NCBI GenBank assembly: GCA_019638845.1
Contig: JAHBSZ010000001.1
Span: 682,001 to 746,000, forward strand
Direction of reading: 5' to 3'
Source of the DNA: Salinibacterium sp.
GTDB taxonomy: Bacteria > Actinomycetota > Actinomycetes > Actinomycetales > Microbacteriaceae
Length of the DNA stretch: 64,000 nucleotides
The notes under the pieces were generated by a model. The model saw nothing but the letters and a program-made list of their open reading frames with translations, did no database searches and had not been told where the DNA came from. This document shows positions 25,880-35,457 of this stretch, piece after piece (position 1 is the stretch's first letter; each line of letters opens with the position of its first letter). A program made the position numbers and the translations under genes.

Positions 25880-26033
25880 GCTTCAGCAGCAGCACCGCAG
25901 CGCCAACACTTCTCGGTCTCGATAAACGCGCCACACTCGTCGCAGACGCGCTCAAGCCAGCACACTGGGTCTCCCTCGGGAATCGTTTCGTCATCATCGA
26001 CCACTCAACAAGTATGAATCGTAGGCTCGGTCT
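25880..26033. other. Spacer
   Basis: No gene seen in these 154 bases. A frame continuing the regulator's neighbourhood on either strand shows no domain. Confidence 0.3.
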
Positions 26034-27104
26034 ATGAGCAGTCCTCGTTGGTGTGATACCCCCGCTACTCGCGTGCTCGGGCTGCGCATTCCCATCATGC
26101 TCGGCGCGTTCGGTGGGGTGTCGTCGGTCGCCCTCACCGCGGCGGTGAGCAACTCTGGAGGGCTCGGCGCCTACGGGCTCTACGGCTACGACGGCGAGCG
26201 CATCCTCGCCACAGCACGCGAACTCGCCGCCGCCACAACGAACCCGCTCGCGCTCAACCTGTGGCTCCCCCATGACGGCGATCACGGGGTGCGCCCGGAT
26301 GCGGCAGAGTTCGACAGCCACGTGGCCGCGCTTGCCGGGTACTTCGACGAGGTGGGGTTGCCTCTTCCGCAACGCCCTCATTCCTACCTCCCACCGTTCG
26401 ACGAACAGTTCGAGGCGGTACTCGAAGCCGGGCCCGCCGTCGTGAGCTTCGTGTTCGGGGTGCCTTCACGCGAGGTCGTTGGCTTGGCTCGTGAAGCGGG
26501 GATCATCACGATGGGCACCGCGACGACCGTCGCGGAGGCAGTGGCACTGGAGGCCGGCGGCGTCGAGGTCATCATCGCCAGCGGCATGGAAGCCGGAGGG
26601 CATCGTGTCTCGTTCCTCGACACCGCAGAGAACTCGCTCGTGGGCACCTTCGCCCTCATCCCTCAGGTCGTGGACGCCGTAGGGGTGCCAGTGATCGCCG
26701 CGGGCGGCATCGCCGATGGACGAGGAGTCGCGGCGGCGCTCACGCTCGGCGCTTCCGGGGTGCAGGTCGGCTCGGCATTCCTCGCGACGGAACAGTCGGC
26801 GGCAGCGCCCGGCTACCGAGCCGCCCTCCGAGGGCCCGGCGGCGCACAGACCGTGCTGACCCGTGCACCGAGTGGGCGGCTCGCCCGTGGCATCCGGAAC
26901 CGGCTTACCGAGGAGACGCAGATTGCGCCGTTCCCGGTGCAGAACTGGATCACCGGCCGGTTCCGATCCGTTGCGGCCGAGCGCGACCTCACCGACATCA
27001 TGTCGTTGTGGGCCGGGCAGGCATCGCCCCTGATCGCCGAGACGGATGCCCGTGCCCTTGTCGACCGACTTGTGTCAGATGCGACACCCCTCCTGCCAGC
27101 CTGA
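26034..27104 (+). CDS. Nitronate monooxygenase family protein
   Basis: A 356-residue FMN-dependent TIM barrel of the nitronate monooxygenase (2-nitropropane dioxygenase) family. Key features are RIPIMLGAFGGVSSVALTAA, SNSGGLGAYGLYGY, GMEAGGHRVSFLD (the conserved His), and the phosphate-binding VIAAGGIADGRGVAAALTLG followed by GVQVGSAFLATEQS. These enzymes oxidise toxic alkyl nitronates. Transcribed alone, upstream of a two-component system but separated by promoter elements of that system. Confidence 0.88.
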   Translation: MSSPRWCDTPATRVLGLRIPIMLGAFGGVSSVALTAAVSNSGGLGAYGLYGYDGERILATARELAAATTNPLALNLWLPHDGDHGVRPDAAEFDSHVAALAGYFDEVGLPLPQRPHSYLPPFDEQFEAVLEAGPAVVSFVFGVPSREVVGLAREAGIITMGTATTVAEAVALEAGGVEVIIASGMEAGGHRVSFLDTAENSLVGTFALIPQVVDAVGVPVIAAGGIADGRGVAAALTLGASGVQVGSAFLATEQSAAAPGYRAALRGPGGAQTVLTRAPSGRLARGIRNRLTEETQIAPFPVQNWITGRFRSVAAERDLTDIMSLWAGQASPLIAETDARALVDRLVSDATPLLPA

Positions 27105-27143
27105 CGCTCTCGGCAGACTGCCCGGCGGCGGTCAACGCGCTCC

Positions 27144-27165
27144 CAGACAACACTCAGACAACGCG
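27144..27165 (+). promoter_or_regulatory. Tandem 11-bp direct repeat upstream of the response regulator
   Basis: CAGACAACACT and CAGACAACGCG abut each other exactly, sharing 9 of 11 bases. Head-to-tail 11-bp half-sites are the usual binding arrangement of OmpR/PhoB-type regulators. The site ends 14 bases before the start codon of the regulator, so autoregulation is likely. Confidence 0.55.
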
Positions 27166-27179
27166 CAGATACTTGCTCC

Positions 27180-27872
27180 ATGGCTGATGGACCGAAAATT
27201 CTTATCGTCGATGACGAGCCGAACATCCGTGACCTGCTGACCACGTCCCTGCGCTTCGCCGGCTTCGCCGTGCGCGCGGTGGGCAACGGTGCTCAGGCCA
27301 TCTCCGCGGTGCTGGAGGAGGAGCCGGACTTGATCATCCTCGACGTCATGCTCCCCGACATGAACGGCTTCGGGGTCACTAAGCGGCTACGGGCATCCGG
27401 ATACACCGCACCCATCTTGTTCCTCACCGCGAAGGACGACACCGAGGACAAGATCACCGGTCTCACCGTCGGCGGGGACGACTACGTGACCAAGCCGTTC
27501 AGTCTCGACGAGATCGTCGCGCGTATCAAGGCGATCCTGCGACGGACCATGCAAGACGACGAGGATGCAGTGATCCGCGCGGGCGAGCTCACCATGGACC
27601 AGGACACGCACGAAGTGACCATCGGCTCCGAGCAGATCGAGCTGAGCCCCACCGAGTTCAAGCTGCTGCGCTACCTCATGCTCAACCCGAACCGCGTGCT
27701 GTCGAAGGCGCAAATCCTCGACCACGTGTGGGAGTACGACTTCAACGGCGATGCCGGGATCGTGGAGAGCTACATCTCGTACCTGCGCCGCAAGCTCGAC
27801 CAGTTCTCCGCGGAGCCGGTCATCCAGACCAAGCGCGGTTTCGGTTACATGCTCAAGGCCGCCCGGGTCTAG
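27180..27872 (+). CDS. OmpR-family response regulator
   Basis: A 230-residue regulator. The receiver domain shows KILIVDDEPNIRDLL, LIILDVMLPDMNGF (phosphoacceptor Asp in ILDVMLP), LFLTAKDD and the Lys of VTKPFSLDE. The winged-helix output domain contains ELSPTEFKLLRYLMLNPNRV, LSKAQILDHVWEYDFN and SYLRRKLDQ. Partner of the histidine kinase that starts 33 bases downstream. It resembles the TrcR/TcrA-like regulators of actinobacteria; the target genes are not visible here. Confidence 0.92.
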   Translation: MADGPKILIVDDEPNIRDLLTTSLRFAGFAVRAVGNGAQAISAVLEEEPDLIILDVMLPDMNGFGVTKRLRASGYTAPILFLTAKDDTEDKITGLTVGGDDYVTKPFSLDEIVARIKAILRRTMQDDEDAVIRAGELTMDQDTHEVTIGSEQIELSPTEFKLLRYLMLNPNRVLSKAQILDHVWEYDFNGDAGIVESYISYLRRKLDQFSAEPVIQTKRGFGYMLKAARV

Positions 27873-27905
27873 TTCACAGCGCCGACGGATAAACTCGGCT
27901 TTCTG

Positions 27906-29564
27906 ATGCACGAGCTCTCCGACTGGTGGAACCGCATATCGCTGCGCACCAAAATCACTGCGGTGACCGTGTTTCTCCTGACGGTCGGGCTGCTTGTTGC
28001 GGGCACCGGAACCATGGCGGTGCTGCGCACCTATCTTCTCGACGAGGTGGATTCGAGCATCAGCTCTGCCGGTGACAAGCTGCAGGGCACCATCCAGTAC
28101 AGCGGTACCGCCGAAGACCCACAGTGCAGCCTGCCCACTCTGCCCAACGACTACTTCCTTGCCGTGCTCGACTACAACGGCAAACTGCTGTGCAACAACC
28201 GCGTCGACGACGCCCCGCATCCGATCGTCTCGACCCTGACCCTGCAGAACGTCGCCGGCACAACCGGCGCTTTCACTCTGCCGAGCTCAGTACCTGGGGG
28301 CCAATGGCGCGTCAGTGCCTACCCGGCCATCAACAGTCTGGGTACCGACTACTTCACCATCATCATCGGTCTCGACCTGCGAGGAACCGACGCGATCGTG
28401 CAACGGTATGCCGCGATCTTCCTCTTCTTCGGCTTGACCGTCGTCATCCTCGGGGGCGCCCTCACTCGCCTGCTCGTCACCTCGACGTTCGCCCCTTTGC
28501 GCGAGGTCGAGGCGACAGCCGCGCGATTCGCCGAGGGTGACTTCAACCAGCGCCTCTCCGGCGCGACCCCCAACACCGAGGTCGGACGACTCAACCGCTC
28601 GCTCAACTCGATGCTCGGCCGAATCGATCGCGCATTCGCCGACCGCGCCCGAACGATCGACCAGATGCGCCGCTTCGTGGGTGACGCGTCGCACGAGCTG
28701 CGCACTCCCTTGGTCTCGGTTCGCGGCTACGCCGAGCTCTACCGTATGGGTGCACTCACCAAACCGGAAGACGTCGCTCAGGCCATGGAGCGCATCGAGA
28801 AGGAGGCGATCCGGATGGGCGAACTCGTCGAGGATCTGCTCGAACTCGCCCGAATCGACGAAGCCAAGCCGCTCCAGCTCGCCCAGCTCGACCTCGTGCC
28901 GCTCGCCCAAGACGCAGCCCTCGACGCCATGGCATCGGCCCCGGATCGCGTCGTGACCGTGATCGGCACGGATGCCCCCGCGGAACCGTCCACGATGACG
29001 CTCGTGCTCGACGTGATCCCAGCAGCAGCACCCGCGGTTCCCGTCGCGACCGGCCCTATCCGGTTCGCGGAAGCCACACTCGCCCGCCTCACAGCTCGAC
29101 GCGCTCGTGCGAGCCGCGCCGCCGGCGAAACCGTCACGATCGCTGATCCTCCCCACGCTGAACTGCGCGCGCTCGTGCTTGCGGAAGAGAACAAGATTCG
29201 GCAGGTGATCGCGAACTTGGTCGGCAATGCCATGCGGTTTACGCCCAGCGGCTCTCCCATCGAGATTGGCGTGGGCGTCGACGCCACCGAACGAGTCGCA
29301 ATTCTCTCGGTCATCGATCACGGAGAAGGCATTCCTCCGCAGATCCGCGAGAAGATCTTCGAACGGTTCTATCGGGCCGACAGTTCGCGCCAGCGCGCAA
29401 CGGGCGGCAGCGGCCTGGGGCTCGCGATCGTCGCGGCGATCGTCAAGGCGCATGGAGGCAGTGTCGACATGGTTGAGACTCCCGGCGGTGGGGCTACCTT
29501 CCGGGTGAAGCTTCCGCTCCTCCCCGAACCGACGCCCGCTCCCTCGGCTCCCAGCGCGGCCTGA
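27906..29564 (+). CDS. Sensor histidine kinase
   Basis: A 552-residue membrane kinase. TM1 (about residues 17-40), an extracytoplasmic sensor loop (about 41-160), TM2, then a HAMP domain (LREVEATAARFAEGDFNQRL). The phosphoacceptor is His263 in GDASHELRTPLVSVRGYAEL. The ATPase domain has NLVGNAMRFTPSG, the G box DHGEGIPP, and GSGLGLAIVAAIVKAHGG. An unusual segment of about 70 residues rich in Pro and Ala (APAEPSTMTLVLDVIPAAAP and following) lies between the dimerisation and ATPase domains. The cognate regulator precedes it. Confidence 0.9.
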   Translation: MHELSDWWNRISLRTKITAVTVFLLTVGLLVAGTGTMAVLRTYLLDEVDSSISSAGDKLQGTIQYSGTAEDPQCSLPTLPNDYFLAVLDYNGKLLCNNRVDDAPHPIVSTLTLQNVAGTTGAFTLPSSVPGGQWRVSAYPAINSLGTDYFTIIIGLDLRGTDAIVQRYAAIFLFFGLTVVILGGALTRLLVTSTFAPLREVEATAARFAEGDFNQRLSGATPNTEVGRLNRSLNSMLGRIDRAFADRARTIDQMRRFVGDASHELRTPLVSVRGYAELYRMGALTKPEDVAQAMERIEKEAIRMGELVEDLLELARIDEAKPLQLAQLDLVPLAQDAALDAMASAPDRVVTVIGTDAPAEPSTMTLVLDVIPAAAPAVPVATGPIRFAEATLARLTARRARASRAAGETVTIADPPHAELRALVLAEENKIRQVIANLVGNAMRFTPSGSPIEIGVGVDATERVAILSVIDHGEGIPPQIREKIFERFYRADSSRQRATGGSGLGLAIVAAIVKAHGGSVDMVETPGGGATFRVKLPLLPEPTPAPSAPSAA

Positions 29565-29604
29565 GCGCCCCGCGAAGGGCTACCGTGCGGGCTACGGTCC
29601 GGGG

Positions 29605-29895
29605 ATGACTCGATACCAGGTAGACAGCGAAGCCGTACTCACTGCGACCGGGGCCGTGCGCTCCTCGATCTCGCGCATCCAGTCCGAGGTCGCCGGCTTG
29701 CACAGCCAGCTCACCAACCTGCAATCCTCGTGGACGGGCGAGGCGGCCACCGCGTTTTCCGGAGTCGTCGCCGAATGGCGCACGACCCAACAGCGAGTGG
29801 AGGAGAATCTCGCCGCCATCAACCAGGGGCTCACCCACGCCGCCCAGCAGTACGCGGAGATCGAAGCCTCCAACGCGCGCCTCTTCGTCCGTTAA
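29605..29895 (+). CDS. WXG100 family (ESX-type) protein
   Basis: A 96-residue helical-hairpin protein with the WxG turn in LQSSWTGEAATAFSGV near mid-length and the C-terminal helix QRVEENLAAINQGLTHAAQQ. WXG100 proteins are secreted by type VII systems as dimers. It starts 41 bases after the histidine kinase gene and may be co-transcribed. No EccC-type ATPase or other ESX component is nearby, so its exporter must be elsewhere if it is secreted. Confidence 0.85.
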   Translation: MTRYQVDSEAVLTATGAVRSSISRIQSEVAGLHSQLTNLQSSWTGEAATAFSGVVAEWRTTQQRVEENLAAINQGLTHAAQQYAEIEASNARLFVR

Positions 29896-29897
29896 CG

Positions 29898-29935
29898 ACA
29901 GTGGGCGACTCCCCGGAAGGGGAGCCGCCCACTGT
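29898..29935. terminator. Bidirectional terminator between WXG100 gene and groEL
   Basis: ACAGTGGGCG plus CTCCCC pairs with GGGGAG plus CGCCCACTGT around a GGAA tetraloop: 16 pairs with a single mismatch. It sits 2 bases after the WXG100 stop and 11 before the groEL stop, serving both convergent genes. Confidence 0.75.
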
Positions 29936-29945
29936 GTGGTGTGAC

Positions 29946-31616
<1,671 letters not shown>

Positions 31617-31643
31617 TTAGCACTCGAAACGTGCGAGTGCCAA
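31617..31643. promoter_or_regulatory. CIRCE element 1 (HrcA operator)
   Basis: TTAGCACTC, nine bases, GAGTGCCAA: consensus TTAGCACTC-N9-GAGTGCTAA with one mismatch. It lies 43 bases upstream of the groEL start codon. Confidence 0.92.
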
Positions 31644-31651
31644 GTGATAAA

Positions 31652-31678
31652 TTAGCACTCGATAGGGTCGAGTGCAAG
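31652..31678. promoter_or_regulatory. CIRCE element 2 (HrcA operator)
   Basis: TTAGCACTC, nine bases, GAGTGCAAG: a second CIRCE with two mismatches in the right arm, only 8 bases from the first. Tandem CIRCE copies are known before groE genes in actinobacteria. Confidence 0.88.
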
Positions 31679-31703
31679 AAAGGGCGGCCCCGCCCAAACG
31701 CGA

Positions 31704-31731
31704 AATGCCGCCCGCAAAAGCGGACGGCATT
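31704..31731 (-). terminator. Terminator of cspA
   Basis: AATGCCGCCCGC and GCGGACGGCATT form a 12-bp stem with one mismatch and an AAAA loop, a short distance after the cspA stop on the minus strand. Confidence 0.6.
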
Positions 31732-31754
31732 GCTCACTCGATTTTGCCGAAGAT

Positions 31755-31958
31755 TTAGGCCAAGCGCACCGACTCGGCCTGGGGGCCTTTCGCCCCGGTG
31801 CCAACCTCGAACGCCACCAATTGGCCCTCTTCGAGAACCTTGTAGCCATTCATTTCGATGGCGGAGTAGTGAACGAAAACGTCCTGCCCTTCGCCGTCGA
31901 CGGTAATGAAGCCATAGCCCTTCTCAGCGTTGAACCACTTCACGGTTCCGTTCGCCAT
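31755..31958 (-). CDS. cspA: Cold-shock protein CspA
   Basis: A 67-residue single cold-shock domain from ATG 31958: [20 protein letters not shown] with RNP1 (KGYGFI) and [20 protein letters not shown] with RNP2 (VFVHYS). It acts as an RNA chaperone. An upstream extension of the frame exists but lacks a start signal, and the family length is 67. The long upstream region of about 145 bases may be a regulatory leader, as usual for csp genes. Confidence 0.94.
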   Translation of the reverse strand: MANGTVKWFNAEKGYGFITVDGEGQDVFVHYSAIEMNGYKVLEEGQLVAFEVGTGAKGPQAESVRLA

Positions 31959-32104
31959 GTGTTGCTCCCTGCTGTGTTTCGATCGGCGCCAAACGGGGCG
32001 GCCAATCCCAGATAGTAGCGGGGAGAAAACGGGGAGAAAAGGGGTCGTCCTGCAATTAAACACAGGTGTAACACGATCGGAATAAGGGCGCGTTTCGGGC
32101 CGAG

Positions 32105-32683
32105 CTAGGGGGCTGGAGTGGCTCCGGGGTAGTCGAGTCCAATGACCACCGTCAGCGGCATCCCCGGGAAGGTCTCCGGGCTCACGAGCCGGATCTCGCC
32201 GATACCGAGACTCACGACCACACCTCGCGCCACGTCCTCGTTCGCGGGGTCGCTGTAGTAGACGACAGTTTTTGCGACGTCTTTCTCGCCAGCGTTCGTT
32301 CGGCTGTCGATCACCCAACCCAAAGCAGCGAGTGCGTCACCAACCGTGTCCTCGAGGCCGGCAGCGGGCGTGCCGTTCAGAACCGTCGTCTTGATTCCGC
32401 GCGTCGGATCGATCGTCGTCGGGTCGAGCACCGGATCAGCGGTCGGGGTGGGAGTCGGCGTGGGAGTCGGCGTGGCGGGTGCTTGGAAAATCGGCAGGCC
32501 GACGTCGACTCCGAGAAACTTGCTCAGGCCCCACAGGCCACCAAAAACCAGCAGCCCCGTGGCAAGCACGGCAACGGCGAAAGCAAGCCAACCGCCGCCC
32601 TTCTTCTGCGGTCCGCGGTGCGCCCCGATGCGTTTTAGGTCGTCGGGAAGCTGGTCGAACCGGTCTTTGGGATATGCGGCCAT
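32105..32683 (-). CDS. LytR C-terminal domain membrane protein
   Basis: A 192-residue protein with a short cytoplasmic part ([18 protein letters not shown]), one transmembrane helix (about 32-53), an extracytoplasmic Thr-Pro repeat linker encoded by a short tandem DNA repeat, and a LytR_C domain ([40 protein letters not shown]). The domain follows LytR-CpsA-Psr enzymes in other proteins and is thought to act at the cell envelope. The DUF3263 gene just upstream in the same direction (3-base gap) is the usual partner in Microbacteriaceae. Confidence 0.82.
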   Translation of the reverse strand: MAAYPKDRFDQLPDDLKRIGAHRGPQKKGGGWLAFAVAVLATGLLVFGGLWGLSKFLGVDVGLPIFQAPATPTPTPTPTPTADPVLDPTTIDPTRGIKTTVLNGTPAAGLEDTVGDALAALGWVIDSRTNAGEKDVAKTVVYYSDPANEDVARGVVVSLGIGEIRLVSPETFPGMPLTVVIGLDYPGATPAP

Positions 32684-32686
32684 CGC

Positions 32687-33010
32687 TCAGTCGCTCGATT
32701 CGTCGTGGGGGTGGGCGGTGCCCGGGTCAATGGTGGTGAACGTCCGCGCAGCTCGCGCGCTAGTGCGCGCATCGCGTGCACGCTGCAAGCGTCGAACAAG
32801 CATCGGATCGTGGCGCACGGCTTCCGGCGTATCGATCAGGGCATTCAGCAGTTGATAATACCGGGCCGCCGGAAGAGAAAACTGGGAGCGGATCGCCTCT
32901 TCTTTCGCCCCTGCGTGACGCCACCATTGCCGCTCGAAATCAAGGATGCGGCGCTCGCGTTCGGGCAGGCCAAAATCCGGTTCCTCCGCACGCTCTGGCA
33001 GCGCAGTCAT
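32687..33010 (-). CDS. DUF3263 protein
   Basis: A 107-residue protein matching DUF3263: LPERERRILDFERQWWRHAG, KEEAIRSQFSLPAARYYQLL, DPMLVRRLQRAR. The arrangement suggests an HTH-like DNA-binding fold resembling sigma-factor regions, and the family is actinobacterial. It precedes the LytR_C gene by 3 bases. Function unknown. Confidence 0.8.
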   Translation of the reverse strand: MTALPERAEEPDFGLPERERRILDFERQWWRHAGAKEEAIRSQFSLPAARYYQLLNALIDTPEAVRHDPMLVRRLQRARDARTSARAARTFTTIDPGTAHPHDESSD

Positions 33011-33093
33011 GGACCTCCCGACCCCGCAGCAATCCTAGAACTTGTGCCGCGGCATCCGTGGTGCCCCGCTGACTATCAGGAACACTCAGGTGT

Positions 33094-33112
33094 GCAGGTT
33101 AGGATCACCTAA
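33094..33112 (+). promoter_or_regulatory. DtxR/IdeR box upstream of hmuT
   Basis: The 19 bases GCAGGTTAGGATCACCTAA match the DtxR consensus TTAGGTTAGGCTAACCTAA at 15 positions by eye, including AGGTTAGG and ACCTAA. It lies about 20-30 bases before the hmuT start, where bound regulator would block the promoter. The regulator is probably the DtxR-type protein encoded at 13833-14525. Confidence 0.75.
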
Positions 33113-33140
33113 GTAGTCGTCCCGAGCCCGATTGGTCCCC

Positions 33141-34244
33141 ATGTTGTCCCGCCCCCGTCTCGCGCTGTCTCTCGGTGCCGCGGTCGTTGTGTTGTTGGCC
33201 GGATGCACGACGGCACCCTCCCCGAACATCGAGCCGAGCGTGGTTGCGGCACATCCGACGGTCCCACTTGCCGACCTCACCATTCCCGCGGACCCCCGCC
33301 TCTATGTGGGACCGTCCACCGCGATCCTCCCGAACGCGGCCATCTCCTCCCCCGCACAACCGCCTGCGCAGCAACTACCGGCGACCGTCACCTCCCACGA
33401 CCTCTCGGGAGACAGACCTGTCACTGTCGACTCAACCGAGCGCATCCTCGCCATGGATATCTCGGGTTCGATCGCCGCGACCGTCTTCGGGCTCGGCTTC
33501 GGCGACTCCGTCGTGGGCCGCGACATTTCGACCACGTTCCCCGGAGCTACGGACCTGCCGGTCATCACGTCCAGCGCCCACTCGGTGAACATCGAGTCGA
33601 TCATCGCGCTGCGCCCGACCGTGTTGATCACGGATGGCTCGGTCGGCCCGATCGACGTCCTGCTCCAGCTTCGTGACGCAGGCATCGCCGTCGTGTTCGT
33701 CGACACGAATCCCACGATTGACGGGGTTGGTGAGCTCGCCGTGCAGGTCGCCGCAGCACTCGGGGCACCCAACGCCGGCATCACCCTCGCCGCCGACCTG
33801 ACGTCGGCCATCGACGCGAAGGTCGCCGAGATCGCGGCAATCGTTCCGCCCGATGCGGCGCCATTGCGCATGCTGTTCCTGTACCTGCGGGGAACCTCAG
33901 GTATCTACTACCTGTTCGGCGAGCAGTCCGGGGCAGACGTACTCATCCGGTCGCTCGGCGGAGTCGATGTCGCAGCGGAGATCGGTCTCGAAGGCATGCG
34001 ACCGATGACGGACGAGGCCATGGTGGCGGCGAATCCGGATCTCATTCTGGTCATGACCGACGGTATCGCCAGCGTCGGCGGAGTCGATGCCCTCCTCGAG
34101 TCGAAGCCAGCCATCGCGCTCACCAACGCGGGCCAACACAAGAGGTTCGTCGACATGGCCGACGGCGAGGTTCTGGCGTTTGGCCCGCGCACCGCCGACG
34201 TACTCGATGCGCTCGCTCGCGCTATCTACGCACCCGGCCAGTAG
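33141..34244 (+). CDS. hmuT: Heme ABC transporter substrate-binding lipoprotein (HmuT-like)
   Basis: A 367-residue lipoprotein from ATG 33141 (TTG 33132 is also possible). The signal sequence ends in the lipobox LLAGC. The class III substrate-binding fold follows: ERILAMDISGSIAATVFGLG, VVGRDISTTFPGATDLPVIT, NIESIIALRPTVLITDGSVG, and a C-terminal domain with IRSLGGVDVAAEIGLEGMRP and LVMTDGIASVGGVDALLE. HmuT captures heme outside the membrane for HmuUV. The permease and ATPase genes do not follow here: the next gene is convergent and encodes an HtaA-domain heme-binding protein. Iron regulation is indicated by the DtxR box. Confidence 0.85.
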   Translation: MLSRPRLALSLGAAVVVLLAGCTTAPSPNIEPSVVAAHPTVPLADLTIPADPRLYVGPSTAILPNAAISSPAQPPAQQLPATVTSHDLSGDRPVTVDSTERILAMDISGSIAATVFGLGFGDSVVGRDISTTFPGATDLPVITSSAHSVNIESIIALRPTVLITDGSVGPIDVLLQLRDAGIAVVFVDTNPTIDGVGELAVQVAAALGAPNAGITLAADLTSAIDAKVAEIAAIVPPDAAPLRMLFLYLRGTSGIYYLFGEQSGADVLIRSLGGVDVAAEIGLEGMRPMTDEAMVAANPDLILVMTDGIASVGGVDALLESKPAIALTNAGQHKRFVDMADGEVLAFGPRTADVLDALARAIYAPGQ

Positions 34245-34955
34245 CTACGCTCGACGTCGCCGCACGACGAGAACCACCGCCGCGGCCGCGAGGAGCAGCA
34301 CGACCACGACCGAGGAGATGATCCACCACGGCGAGGACACGGGTGCAACCGCATCGGCGCACGTCGCGTCTAGGGGCAGGGTGAACGAAAGTGCGTCGAA
34401 TGCTTCGCCTTCGGGGTAGGTACCGAACGCGGCGGCACCGGCGGCCGTGAGCGTCGTCGGCGCAGCGGTGACAGTGATCGTGCCGTCGGCGTAGACGGTG
34501 TGTCCACCGAGGTCGATCTCGACGAACTCGACGTCCCTGCTGTCGACGGTCGCGCCGTCCTGTGTCGTGCCTGTCACATCGAGCAGGAGCATCGCCTTGT
34601 TGCCGTCGAACCGGAGCTGCGGGTGCGCGATCGTGGTGTCGAGAATGCCACCATGACCGGTGAACTCCACCGACCCGTCAAAGGCGACAAGGCCGCTCTG
34701 TTGGCCATAGCTACCCTTGCCTGCCGACCAGCTGAAATCGGGCGTGGCGTACGTTGCACCGTCGGCAACTGTCCACTCGCCGTTCGCGATAGTGCCGCTG
34801 ATGTAGCTGCGGAACGACTCCTTGAAGCCCCAGATCATGGTCGCGGCATCCACTGCACAGGTGTCGCCCGCGGCGAGCGGTGCGGCAGCCGCCGACGGTG
34901 CCCCTGCGATGCCGACGAACAGCGCGACAAGGGCGGCGAGAGCAGGGCCCTTCAC
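34245..34955 (-). CDS. HtaA-domain heme-binding cell-surface protein
   Basis: The 236-residue protein has a signal peptide ending APSAAAAP, one HtaA domain (MIWGFKESFRSYISGTIANG, FSWSAGKGSYGQQSG, GSVEFTGHGGILDTTIAHPQ), and a C-terminal transmembrane anchor with a basic tail (VVVVLLLAAAAVVLVVRRRR). HtaA domains bind heme through a Tyr and His; candidates here are in SFRSYISG and TGHGG. It should present heme at the surface to HmuT, encoded convergently on the other strand with no gap. It overlaps the upstream GNAT gene by 4 bases. Confidence 0.85.
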   Translation of the reverse strand: MKGPALAALVALFVGIAGAPSAAAAPLAAGDTCAVDAATMIWGFKESFRSYISGTIANGEWTVADGATYATPDFSWSAGKGSYGQQSGLVAFDGSVEFTGHGGILDTTIAHPQLRFDGNKAMLLLDVTGTTQDGATVDSRDVEFVEIDLGGHTVYADGTITVTAAPTTLTAAGAAAFGTYPEGEAFDALSFTLPLDATCADAVAPVSSPWWIISSVVVVLLLAAAAVVLVVRRRRA

Positions 34956-35413
34956 GAATCCGCCTGCCGGTACATTCCGATGTGCATGATCGTCGCCTCG
35001 TCGAAGGGCTCTCCGAACTCGACGAAGCCGAACTTCGCGTAGAGCGGTGCCACGTACACCTGCGCGTGCAAGACCATCGCGTGGCCGGCGAAGTCGATGA
35101 GGGCCTGGGCGAGGAGCAGCTGGGCGAGGCCCTCTCCCCTACGGTCAGCTCGCACCACGACCCGACCGATGATGTGTCGAGCGTCTAGATGCTCGGGCTG
35201 GTCGTTCACCAAGACCCGGATGTAGGCGGCGCAGCCCGTGGCATCCGTGATCCAGTAGTGCCTGGTTCCCGGCTCTTGGTCGCGATTGTCGAGCTCCTCC
35301 TCGTCAACTTTTTGCTCGACGAAGAACACGTCGGTGCGGAGTTTCACGAAGGAGTAGAGCTCGTCGGTGGTGAGCTCACCCCACGACTTAGCTTGCACGG
35401 AAGAATCTGGCAC
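34952..35413 (-). CDS. elaA: ElaA-like GNAT N-acetyltransferase
   Basis: A 153-residue GNAT protein of the ElaA family: SWGELTTDELYSFVKLRTDV, FFVEQKVDEEELDNRDQ, then the acetyl-CoA loop GRVVVRADRRGEGLAQLLLA, and AQVYVAPLYAKFGFVEFGEP. Substrate unknown. It precedes the HtaA gene with an ATGA-like overlap, though the functional link is unclear. Divergent from msrB. Confidence 0.87.
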   Translation of the reverse strand: MPDSSVQAKSWGELTTDELYSFVKLRTDVFFVEQKVDEEELDNRDQEPGTRHYWITDATGCAAYIRVLVNDQPEHLDARHIIGRVVVRADRRGEGLAQLLLAQALIDFAGHAMVLHAQVYVAPLYAKFGFVEFGEPFDEATIMHIGMYRQADS

Positions 35414-35457
35414 GCTTACGACTTTAATGGAGTGGACCTACTTCTAAGGAGACAGCG

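Noticed and set aside
28287-29453. 388-codon minus-strand frame inside the histidine kinase gene
   Set aside because: Shadow of the kinase; no recognisable protein features.
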